Assembly: GCA_945859605.1 (NCBI GenBank)
Contig: OX243820.1
Coordinates: 32,310,380-32,374,379 of the forward strand
Origin: Lumbricus rubellus
Lineage: Eukaryota > Annelida > Clitellata > Crassiclitellata > Lumbricidae
Reading direction: 5' to 3'
Length of the DNA: 64,000 nt
Each line of letters opens with the position of its first letter. The first letter of the stretch is position 1. This document shows, one piece after another, positions 54,980 to 64,000 of the stretch. The notes under the pieces are model-generated. The model was not told the DNA's origin and made no database searches. It worked only from the letters and a program-made list of their open reading frames with translations. A program made the position numbers and the translations under genes.

Positions 54980-56880
54980 TTAAATGAGGTAGACTCGTCT
55001 GGAAGGGATCTAATTTAAATAAATACGACACTTAATTTCACGGTTAGAAAGTAAGTTAGTATTGCAAAATATAGCATAAATCTAGTACTATCCGCCAAGC
55101 GTATCGTTTGTATGAATAAATTTAGTTTAAACGGTGAAAACGCGCAGTACAGTGAAATTTAAGCAGCTTCCCTACCACTTTAATCTTTTGCCTATAACTT
55201 GCTTAAAAATGAGTGGCAACTGGCAATTTTTTTACAGCCCAGGCATCCTTCTTATTCCCACAAGTACAATATAAATTAAAAAGTTAACCACGCTCCATGT
55301 TGCACACAAATTTCATTTTGACAAAAATATCAAGTGGATGTCATATAGTCGTCGTTGATCGAAGTAGCGAAAATACGAACGTGGAGAAAATTTGTTTTTT
55401 TCAATTTTAGTAGCATTTTCACTAAAATAATCATTGATAGTAAAAATATTTACCATTCTTTCCATAAAAATGTAATTTTATTCATGAAAGTCCGCTTTTT
55501 CCGCATTTCTAAAGGGCCTTCACCAAAAGAGAGACAATCGATTACAAGTCGCGGGACACTCGAATAGGCCTCTATAAATCCTAATTTCTAACGCATACAG
55601 GAATCTCAGACCTACTTATAAGTGAAAGTATGCAGACATCCTTCCCTTAGATACACATTTTAATGCTTAATACACTTTTTATGGTATTCATAACTTTGCC
55701 ACAACTACTTTAGATTGCGTTCCTAGCAGAGGTATATTCGACCAATGTCCTAAGTCGTATAGGGCCTAGACCGTAGCCTATAGGCCCCTAGACCCTAATT
55801 TTTTCCACCTCGAGGGCCTACAGCACGCCCGTGTCTTAGTAACAGTTACAGTGTAGGCCTAGTTGACCACAGCGTGGAAAAGCTGTAGCCTAATTCATAC
55901 CAACTATAGGCCTATAGGAATTTATTTATTTATTATCAAAATTTATACAGCGCATCTTTAAGATTTCGATTCAGAGACGCTAATCTAAATTATTTTAAAG
56001 TAAGAATGAATAAATATAGGCCCTATACGATCGAGAACAAACACAGTTTGAATAATAACATTAGGCCTAGGCCTATTAGAAGATGCACAAAAGGTCCATT
56101 AGGTTTACGTTAACAAGGAGAACCCAGCCAGTTCAAAGTGATGGTTGGTTTGTAGCCTACGTTAGCCTATTCGATGTTCCTGTAATCCTGCACGGTTCCC
56201 GTAGCATTTAAATAAATTTTAAAATAAGCTTGCTTATTATAGGCTATAATGTTTCAACACTAGGATGCGGAATGCAGCTGGTTGAATAGAGGCGGCTAAG
56301 AGGCCTACTTACTTACTTACGCTATATAAAATTTCAATATAGGCCTATTTGAGCGTTGAATGGATGAAAGTAGCAATTTTCCATAAAATTATAAACTTCA
56401 CAACCAGCGATATAGGCCTTATTCAGTTCTATCAGTAGTAGACTAAGACTAAAAATTAGTAAAAAAATGAGCCACCACTGCTCACTAGTGCTTGCTTGTC
56501 TTTAGTTCGACCATTTTGTGGCATGTAATCTTTACGCAATAGCTAAAAAAATTCACTCCATTATTTGTGTTAATAAATTATGTATTTTTAAACTCATTTG
56601 TGCCTACTGTTTTAGATAAATATATTATAATGGGATGGGTATTTTATATCAAATTGTTTCTCACATTCCGAAACCTTGCCACCTTCTTTACGACCTCCTC
56701 CCTCCCCAAAAGTTTACTCCATACAATACTCGACCCAGGCCACATAATCTAACACTTCATAGAGTTGATTCTTTTGCTAAAAGAAGTTTTATTATGCGAG
56801 CGTTGTTATAACCTTGCATGAAGGTTTATTTCCTCTGTAAACTACTGTGCGTTTGCTGGTGGTCAAAATAATTTTTGTGG
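54980..56880. other. Intergenic sequence, dense in TAGGCCTA words
   Basis: No gene. A SINE 1-like tail variant lies at 55920-55990 (ATTTATACAGCGCATCTTTA). TAGGCCTA or overlapping AGGCCTAGGCCT words at about 55853, 55905, 56064-56078, 56305, 56340. Confidence 0.45.
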
Positions 56881-57360
56881 GGCGCGGTGCAGTGGTGTAG
56901 TCCTAAAAAATGAAGTGGGGGAACGCAAAAAATGAAGTGGGGGAACGCTTCATATATAGGCTTACAATTTTTTTCTCAATTATTAATTTATTGTTATTAC
57001 AGTAGGCCTACTACTGTACTACTGTACTATTTTCATTTGTCATTCGCTTTTATTTACAAGCCATTGAACACATATATAAATTCTGCAAAACTGCGAAAGG
57101 CTCCAGTAAGTAAGCAGCTGAAACTGTGAATCTTGAATTTTTTGTTTCCTCCCTGGGAAAAAGTGGGGGAACGGCGTTCCCCCGTGGAAAAAAGTGGAGG
57201 AACGGCGTTCCCCCGCGTTCCCCCTCCACTACACCACTGGCGCGGTGGTGTTACAGTAGTGGTGGCGTCGTTGCCTTGAAGCCGGAAGGTTTGAGGTTCG
57301 AATCCACCTCAAGTCGCCGCGTAGCGACCTTGAGCAAGTCCTTCACTCGCAATTGCTCAG
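56880..57360 (+). mobile_element. tRNA-derived SINE, family 1 (plus), split by a hAT-like element
   Basis: The head GGGCGCGGTG (56880-56889) is separated from GTGTTACAGTAGTGGTGGCG...GGTTCGAATCCACC...GCAATTGCTCAG (57248-57360). The CORE-like segment is GCGACCTTGAGCAAGT. The 3' end is truncated before the usual tail, near a C-run (57374). Confidence 0.85.
56890..57239. mobile_element. hAT-like nonautonomous element in the SINE head, perfect 8-bp duplication
   Basis: Flanked by GCGCGGTG at 56882-56889 and 57240-57247. Ends CAGTGGTGTAGTCC and, inverted, CAGTGGTGTAGTGG. Each side has GTGGGGGAACG blocks (two left, about three right). No transposase. Confidence 0.88.
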
Positions 57361-57867
57361 CAAGACGTCGCCCCCCCCCCCCCCATTCTATAGTCTCGCC
57401 TTTCATTTGTGTGCATGCCGTTATGCTTATTATAATTTCTTATTTACATTTTAAGTAATTTAAGGTTAGCGTAGGTTAGCTTTCCCTGTGTGCAACCGTT
57501 CCACATATGTATACCGCAGTAGACGTAGACCCCACTTAATGCCGGAAATAATTATAGTATCCGGGCCCAATGTGTTGGTTAGTTTCGGGTTTGTTCACAA
57601 GTGCTTAATCAATAAAAAAATAATAGGAAAAGGGTCCAAACTGACACAGTCAGACTTGGGTGGATGATGTTTGGAGTTTAAGCAATGAGGGATGTGAAGG
57701 GGAAGAGTAATTGGATTAAACTTTGTGAAAAAGCAGTGTATTTTTTGTGTGAAATACATGTGGTCATGAGAAAGGCAAGATTTGGCAAGTTGTAGGATGC
57801 ATTTCAATCATCAGAGCCCTCCTACCTCCACCGTTGTATTTACCTATTTAGGTGCCTTTTTAAATTT

Positions 57868-58088
57868 GTATGTGCACTTGTTATAGCGCCCCTTCAAGCT
57901 CTCTCTCTCTCTACTCAGAGGCGCTCCCGAGTGCAGAGCGGACACCGCATCGGAGTTTCACGCCGAAGCGCTGAGCAATTGTGAGTGAAGGACTTGCCCA
58001 AGGTCCATACGCGGCTAGGTGGATTCGAACCTCGAACCTTCCGGGCCGGCTTCAAGGCAACGACGCCACCACTACACCACCGCGCCCC
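57868..58088 (-). mobile_element. tRNA-derived SINE, family 1 (minus), full length
   Basis: Minus strand: GGGGCGCGGTGGTGTAGTGG head, GGTTCGAATCCACC, ACCTTGGGCAAGTCCTTCAC, tail AGGGGCGCTATAACAAGTGC. It is the best preserved copy here, with a small CT insertion (57899-57912). Confidence 0.9.
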
Positions 58089-58094
58089 ACATTG

Positions 58095-58855
58095 TCTGGG
58101 ATTTGTGTGTTATGCTGCATGCACAGCATAGTTTCTTAGTGCACATCAATCAGCGGACATGTGGCTGTTATTACGAAATTCGTTAGCTATGCATGACAAC
58201 CATAGGCCCCCAAAAAGTTTTACAATTCCTCAACTTTGGTTACTTGCCTGCTTCCATGCTTCCATTGAATGACTTGTTTGACTAATTGTAATGTAAATCT
58301 TTGAGAATTTTTCAGAGACCAACTTATTAATGTAAGTTTATATATATTATATTCATGATAATATCCCTGATTAATAGTAATGCGTTAAAATGGCATAATC
58401 CCATAACCAATCCAGTTTCAATAATCATAACTATATGGACCTCCACTGCGTACAGTCTTTGGAATCTACACCATTTCGCAAAGTCATCCACAGTCGATAT
58501 CAGATGTCGACCTACTGTCATACTTGGGGTCTACAGCATTTCCCATAGTCATGCACAGTTCTCACATTTCTTTGTATCTAATGACTGTTTAAAACAGTTT
58601 AGTAACCACTCCATAATGCACCATCTCTTGCAGACTTTCATATCAACAGTAAAAAAGTATATAACGCAATATCAGTGTTCAATCTTTAATTCATAAAAAT
58701 ATGGTTTTGCACCCAATGCAAACAAGTCTTTAAAAATCCAGAAATACAGCATTCTCAACACAGTGGACATTCCTCTGTAATACCAAGTAAACAGGTAACA
58801 TGTATGCTATGTGTCTTTAACACACACACACATGCATATATTATGTATAAATAGT
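58095..58855. other. Intergenic sequence, no feature seen
   Basis: A 113-aa open frame (58355) has no domain-like pattern and is AT-rich; not called. Confidence 0.4.
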
Positions 58856-58857
58856 TA

Positions 58858-58971
58858 AATATAAATATATATATATATATGTACATGTATAGGCCATATG
58901 CAGGCATGTATAGGCATGTATGGAAGTCGGTGTATAATGTTTATGTATGCATATGTGTGTGTGGGTGTGAG

Positions 58972-59011
<40 letters not shown>

Positions 59012-59015
59012 TGGT
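58858..59015 (+). repeat. TA/TG microsatellite
   Basis: (TA)n and TATGTGTG-type words. Confidence 0.85.
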
Positions 59016-59214
59016 GGGTCTGTGTGTAACTCAACAGATATCACCTAGCATCACAATTTGTAAAACAGCAAAAGAACTCATTACGAATGGAAAGTAAAAT
59101 ACAAGTACCGAGCATCGAAATGCAAAACACTATGCAATGCAATTTTATATTAAATTTCGTCTATGCTTACAATATCAATACTATGTCACAGTCGTATGAC
59201 ACTATTCAAATGCA

Positions 59215-60415
59215 AAGTTGAATGCAAGTGCCAGGTATCGTAACTGAAAAGATAAATGCTAGTACCAGGTATCAGTGTGAGAATTGTGGAAAAATAACTG
59301 AAGGGTTGGACCATTTTTTCTTTAGTCGTGGCTGGGCTGGGAGCGCTTCTGAGTAGTTTCTTGAAGAGGCGCTATATAAATTCTAATAATGAATGAATGG
59401 ATGAATTATCCACTTAAAATTGTGGGGGAAAAACATACTTTGACATGTGGGCTCTAAGAAAGATGGGGGTTGACCCCCCCTCCAACTCCTAACCCCCGGC
59501 AATTCTCACCCTGTCGGGTATCGTAACTGAGTGCCAGGTATCGAAACTGAAAAACTTAATGCAATACAAATGCAAGGTTAAATGCAAGTGCCAGGTATCA
59601 TAACTGTAAAAATGATTGCTATGCAAATGCAAAGTTGAATGCAATTGCCATGTATCGTAACTGAAAAACTTAATGCAATACAAATGCAAAGTTGAATGCA
59701 AGTGCCATGTATCATAACTGAAAACAATGCAATACAAATGCAAAGTTAAATGCAATGCAAGTGCCATGTATCGTAACTGAAAAATAATGCAATACAAATG
59801 CAAAGTTAAATGCAAGTGCCAGGTATCATAACTGAAAAACTTAATGCAATACAAATGCAAAGTTAAATGCAAGTGCCATGTATCGTAACTGAAAAACTTA
59901 ATGCAATACAAATGCAAAGTTGAATGCAAGTGCCATGTATCGTAACTGAAAAATTTAATGCAATACAAATGCAAAGTTGAATGCAATTGCCATGTATCAT
60001 AACTGAAAAACAATGCAATACAAATGCAAAGTTGAATGCAAGTGCCAGGTATTGTAACTGAAAAACAATGCAATACAAATGCAAAGTTAAATGCAAGTGG
60101 GTATCATAACTGAAAAACAATGCAATACAAATGCAAATTTAAATGCAATGCAAGTGCCATGTATCGTAACTGAAAAGCAATGCAATACAAATGCAAAGTT
60201 GAATGCAAGTGCCAGGTATCGTAACTGAAAAACTTAATGCAATACAAATGCAGAAGTGCCAGGTATCGTAACTGAAAAACTTAATGCTATCCAAATGCAA
60301 AGTTGAATGCAAGTGCCAGGTATCGTAACTGAAAAACTTAATGCAATACAAATGCAGAAGTGCCAGGTATCGTAACTGAAAAACTTAATGCAATACAAAT
60401 GAAGGAGTGACAAAT
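59215..60415 (+). repeat. 57-bp minisatellite, about 17 copies
   Basis: Unit AACTGAAAAACTTAATGCAA, TACAAATGCAAAGTTGAATG, CAAGTGCCAGGTATCGT, with 47- to 57-bp variants lacking CTTAATG or CAAGTG parts. The 194-aa minus frame is repeat translation. Interrupted at 59277-59512. Confidence 0.92.
59277..59512. mobile_element. MITE-like repeat (copy d) with SINE 1 tail nested, inside the minisatellite
   Basis: GTGAGAATTGTGG start and CCGGCAATTCTCACC end are inverted. The centre carries a plus-strand SINE 1 tail (GGGAGCGCTTCTGAGTAGTT, AGAGGCGCTATATAAATTCT, then GAATGAATGGATGAAT). Confidence 0.6.
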
Positions 60416-60424
60416 TGACTGAGT

Positions 60425-60492
60425 TACTGGCTGACTGACTGACTGACTGACTGACTGACTGACTGACTGATTGACTGACTGACTGACTAATT
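60425..60492 (+). repeat. GACT tetranucleotide repeat
   Basis: (GACT)n, about 15 units. Confidence 0.9.
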
Positions 60493-60617
60493 ACATATTG
60501 GCTGACTTGATTGAATTACATATTGGCTGTGAGCCTGGCTGTTTGGCTGAACGAGTGAGTTAGTGACTGTGAGTAAGTGAGTGAGAACCGGACTGACAGG
60601 CAGAAAAAAACAAGTCA

Positions 60618-61146
60618 TTACATAACATAACATAATATAACATTTTATTTGGTAAACCAACATCGAACAGGTCGTAATCACATCGTGTTTATGAGTTGTA
60701 TCAGTTTACACAGGAGACCCTAAAGGGGCCGAAGGTCCCGCTAGCCAGGCCACCTTAATTGGTGCATTAGGTTTAAAGATGTAACACGGCCAACTAGAGA
60801 AAAGCATTAGAACAGAAAACTAAGACAATAATTAGGTTATTATATACTAAAAACAGACTAAACATGGTATGCACTTCAAAGAAGAAGAACAAACTGGTAC
60901 ACACTCGTATTTACAGTTACTGTAAATGAATTCATGGTAATTCTCCAAACTAAGAATCATTTATATTTCTATCGGGGCGTTTGACACATCTAGTATATAA
61001 GTTGAGATATATCGTTTAAATAGCCGAAGCGAGGGCAATGAGCGAATTTCTTCCGGAATTCCGTTCCAGATCCGTGGTCCTGTACATTTTATGGATGCCA
61101 ACCTAGTATTAGGCCTAGGTTTAAAGATGTAACACATTGAACACAA
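60618..61146 (-). mobile_element. LINE 3' fragment with TTATG tail
   Basis: Minus strand 61146-60964: LASIKCTGPRIWNGIPEEIR, SLPSLRLFKRYISTYIL, a classic non-LTR C-terminus (GP.IWN.IP..IR...S...FK). The 3' end is a short ATGTTATG tail at 60618-60645. Confidence 0.65.
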
Positions 61147-61304
61147 TATTTTCTGTTAATGGCATGAGGGGTTACTCATGCTAATGCTGATTTCTCTGAC
61201 TGTTTGTCTATTGACTGTTTGTCTACTTTTTTGTGTGTGTTCATTCTCTGAATTTTGTTTGTAGTGTTTACTACATTTGTTTTGTTAAAAAAATCGGAAT
61301 AGTG

Positions 61305-61425
61305 GACCTTCGGAATAGTGGACCCTCGGGTGGGGTAATGTCCTACTCCGGGGGGGGGGGGAATATGTCCAGGGGCTAATGTCCGGGGGGATAATGTCCA
61401 GGGGGATAATGTTCTACACCCGTTG
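61305..61425 (-). mobile_element. Half foldback relic: GATAATGTCC array
   Basis: Four to five GGGGGATAATGTCC units ending ATAATGTTCTACACC, the same right end as the 62732-63264 element. No left half or target duplication found. Confidence 0.6.
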
Positions 61426-61429
61426 AGCT

Positions 61430-62720
61430 TATTTCTATAAGCTTTTTGCTTTTGAAAAGATCCAAAAAATTCTTGTTTTCCTGTGCACTTTTTTGTACAT
61501 AATTATGATTCTTTTTGGCAATCGATTTCCTTAGACATGGTAGATCAGTTGATTTAGGGCCTATGCTTAACCACAGGGGTATAAGATGGAAAATTAATTT
61601 CATAAATGGATGAATTGTTTTAGAAAAGCGTAGAAAGACACATTTGTATCTGAGCTGGAGGATGCATCTGTCCATGTATAACATGTTTTGTCTGAATTTC
61701 TTATATATCGATGGAAATTATAAAGTTGCAGTACATGTGTTGTTAATTGGCTGACTTAACTGAGTGGCAGACTGGCTTGGTGCCTGCCTGGTTGGCTGAA
61801 TGAGTGAGTTAGTGAGTGAGTGACAGAGTGAGTGACAGAGTGAGTGAGAGACCGGATCATTTACAGACACACAGACAGTACAAACAAAACATTGGCAGAC
61901 TGCATGGGAAATGTGAAAAATCTTGTGGACGACCTTGCTTCAATTGACGACTGACATGATAATTTCGTACAATGGTGTCTGTGATGGCATAATTATTCAT
62001 ACACAAGCAAGTGGTTTGTGTGCCTTAATCTCTGATTTATGTCTTTTCCTTTTCTGCTTTCTGCTTTAAGGCTTGTCAGTTTACACATAGATTGAATTTG
62101 GGAATATAATTCTGATATTTCATTGAAAACTTAGGCCTACTTGACCCACTGTGCAGCAATTTTTCTTTGGTCAATAGACAGACAAGCAAGCAGAGGCGTG
62201 TCATGACAAAGAATGGCATATATACACATTATGCATGTAATTATCCTAGGCTAAGCTGTGGGTATCAGACTCGTAAGCATTCAGCTGGGTGGTCAACCAT
62301 TAATGGCATGATCTTGACTACAGACCAATAATATTGACTACAGGCTCAATTGATCTTGGTAGCAAGCTGCAGTTGGGCTAAGCTGCTGCTGCCTAAGTCA
62401 GCCAGCGCTCAAGTTAGTGGAGGGAATTTTGGTAGTCACCTGCTGTTCTCCGGCCTCGTTCCGGACTGTAGTATCACACTGTAGTATATTACTGTAATTA
62501 TGTGGTCGTGTATTCTAAGAACCTTGTTATGTGGTAGTGTCAGTTGTCAGGTTTCAGCCAAATCCCGCTGCCAAGGCCGTAGCCAGAAATTTATGGGGTG
62601 AACACCCCGGCTGGTCAGACATGCCACCGAATCGACTATGGGGTGTGGAGCTTGTTACTGTTTAACGACACTGCCGTTACAAAGACGATCAATGTCACCC
62701 TCCTCCTTTATGTCTTTTAT
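61430..62720. other. Intergenic sequence, little recognised
   Basis: 61745-61860 has GAGTGAGTTAGTGAGTGAGTG low-complexity similar to 60505-60600. CAAGGCCGTAGCCAG at 62572 resembles a hAT-type end, but no partner was found. Confidence 0.4.
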
Positions 62721-62731
62721 CTAGTCTTAGC

Positions 62732-63264
62732 GGTAAACGGACATTATCCCCCCTGGACACTATCCCCCCCGGACACTATCCCCCCCGGACATTATCCCCC
62801 CCGGACATTATCCCCCCCGGTTTTTCGTAGGACATTATCCCCCCCGGACATTATCCCCCCTTCATGTACAAATCAGGGTAAGCGTCGTGAGGGTCGGTTA
62901 GGGTCAGTGTAAGCGTCGTGAGGGTCGGTTAGGGTCAGTGTGAGGGTCGGTTAGGGTCAGTGTAAGTGTCGTGAGGGTCGGTTAGGGTCAGGATAAGCGT
63001 CGTGAGGGTCGGTTAGGGTTAGTGTTAGGGTTAGTGTCGTCATTAGATGAATGAACGAATTGGAATCGTATACAGTCAGTAGGCCCACAAAGGTTTGTTA
63101 ACGTGATTTGAACTTCGTAGACTTATTAGCGTCAATCATTTTTGGGTAATAGACTGGGGGGGATAATGTCCTACTTCGGGGGGGATAATGTCCGGGGGGG
63201 ATAATGTCCGGGGGGGATAGTGTCCGGGGGGGATAGTGTCCAGGGGGGATAATGTCCTACAACC
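62732..63264. mobile_element. Foldback element with perfect 9-bp target duplication
   Basis: Flanked by AGTCTTAGC at 62723-62731 and 63265-63273. Ends GGTAAACGGACATTATCCC and, inverted, GGTTGTAGGACATTATCCC. Left arm has about seven 16-bp units (GGACATTATCCCCCCC), right arm six inverted. The centre has a TTAGGGTCAGTGTAAGCGTC minisatellite (62880-63030). No coding sequence. Confidence 0.88.
62880..63030 (+). repeat. Telomere-like minisatellite inside the foldback
   Basis: Five or so copies of GTCGTGAGGGTCGGTTAGGG + TCAGTGTAAGC. Confidence 0.88.
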
Positions 63265-63274
63265 AGTCTTAGCA

Positions 63275-63775
63275 CTGGCACTGTCCGAGTACAAACAGTG
63301 GCGGACTTTAGAGCGTTTGTAGAAGCACCATCAGCTCTTTTAGCTGGTTTTGGACAGCCAATAAATTGTACATTGTAGCACAATCAGTACTATACCATTC
63401 CAGAGTCTCAATTTATGCAAATGAACAATGGTATCACATTGCAGTAAGATAGCATAATACTGGTAATAAGCCCATAAAGTGGTTCAGAAGATGTTCAGTC
63501 TGTGTTACAACCAATGGAAGTTAGTTAGGCTTTAGGCCTAATGGTTAATAGTTTAGCTCTCATAGCTCAGGCTTACACTGAACTTTTGCACATAAGAATT
63601 TCTGCCATAATATTCCTTTTGATTTCTTAAATAATAGGCTATTATATACCTATGTATGTATGTATGTTGGGTGCTAAATTCAAAATCCGCTCCATTTGTA
63701 CTGTCACCATCCCAGTGATAATCTTGTAGGCTTTAATAAGGTATCCTCTGTTCTCCCATATCTCTTCAATGTTGC
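63275..63775. other. Intergenic sequence, no feature seen
   Basis: Short TATGTATGTATG run at 63650; otherwise nothing recognised. Confidence 0.4.
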
Positions 63776-63779
63776 CAGT

Positions 63780-63985
63780 TCACACCTCATGCCAGACCAA
63801 TACTAAGCAGTTCACTATTACAATATTTGGGCATCAACTGTGGAACTCTATTGTAGGAGCCAAAGACAATATAGTTCCAGAGTTGAGGCCCACCTATTCC
63901 TGAACTCTCTTAACTACTTTAAGTTGGCCTAAAAATATTTATATAGAGCCTGCTTCTGTATGTAAGCTGAAGCTTTCACTATTAC
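63780..63985 (+). mobile_element. Possible LINE C-terminal relic
   Basis: TNTKQFTITIFGHQLWNSI followed by a frame-broken LNSLNYFKL, resembling the G..LWNS motif at the end of non-LTR proteins. Short and weak. Confidence 0.35.
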
Positions 63986-64000
63986 TTGTATAAGCCACGA

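Noticed and set aside
59489..60351. 194-, 85- and 70-aa minus frames with repeated FSYDTWHLH
   Set aside because: Translation of the 57-bp minisatellite; unit length variants keep multiples of three only in places.
62598..62912. 104-aa frame running into the foldback arm
   Set aside because: Its second half is the HYPPWTLSPPDT repeat of the foldback; the first half alone has no recognisable domain.

Overview
This is a gene-poor, repeat-rich window from an animal nuclear genome, almost certainly a marine invertebrate deuterostome. I lean towards an echinoderm, but that is inference. The case rests on spliced genes with GT-AG introns, metazoan-only domain architectures (RA+SARAH, BTB+BACK+PHR), tRNA-derived SINEs, many Tc1/mariner, hAT-like and foldback transposons (foldbacks with 15-bp terminal tandem repeats recall the sea urchin TU elements), and a striking excess of the palindrome TAGGCCTA.

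Region 1 (1-22,700) is a tandem array of at least four diverged copies of one unit, each built around a two-exon BTB-BACK-PHR gene of the BTBD1/2/3/6 type (CUL3 ubiquitin-ligase adaptors). Copies 1 (6002-7701) and 4 (20178-22339) are intact at 442 and 434 aa. Copy 2 keeps only the C-terminal PHR segment (10531-10902), apparently through a deletion at the 9-bp microhomology TGCTTTTAC. Copy 3 (14276-16386) has a one-base insertion in an A-run at the start of the PHR domain. The units act as natural empty-site controls for many transposon insertions.

Region 2 (22,700-38,000) has no confident coding gene. It holds a 2-kb palindromic mariner derivative carrying a nested SINE, a TATA-containing promoter-like block with a possible noncoding first exon (26,440-26,985), an ACCAT-type satellite with two hAT-like insertions (both with perfect 8-bp target duplications), a dead non-LTR retrotransposon on the minus strand (30,763-32,390), a 34-kb tandem repeat broken by a LINE 3' end, and another mariner derivative.

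Region 3 (38,052-49,059) is the main gene: a seven-exon RASSF1/5-type gene on the plus strand, assembled by hand with every phase agreeing, predicting 957 aa. The C-terminus is an RA domain plus a SARAH helix (the Hippo-kinase docking module). The 637-residue first exon is disordered, Q/S/G-rich and carries about eleven copies of a short P-x-V-I-R-I/L-G motif. A possible alternative first exon at 44,342-44,443 would give a short isoform lacking all of this. Introns contain several satellites, SINEs and a mariner derivative.

Region 4 (49,060-64,000) is intergenic: two more mariner derivatives, two hAT-like elements with perfect 8-bp duplications (one inside a SINE promoter), a 57-bp minisatellite, LINE C-terminal relics, and a foldback element (62,732-63,264) that shares terminal GGT, 9-bp target duplication and subterminal tandem repeats with the foldback at 16,812-17,632.
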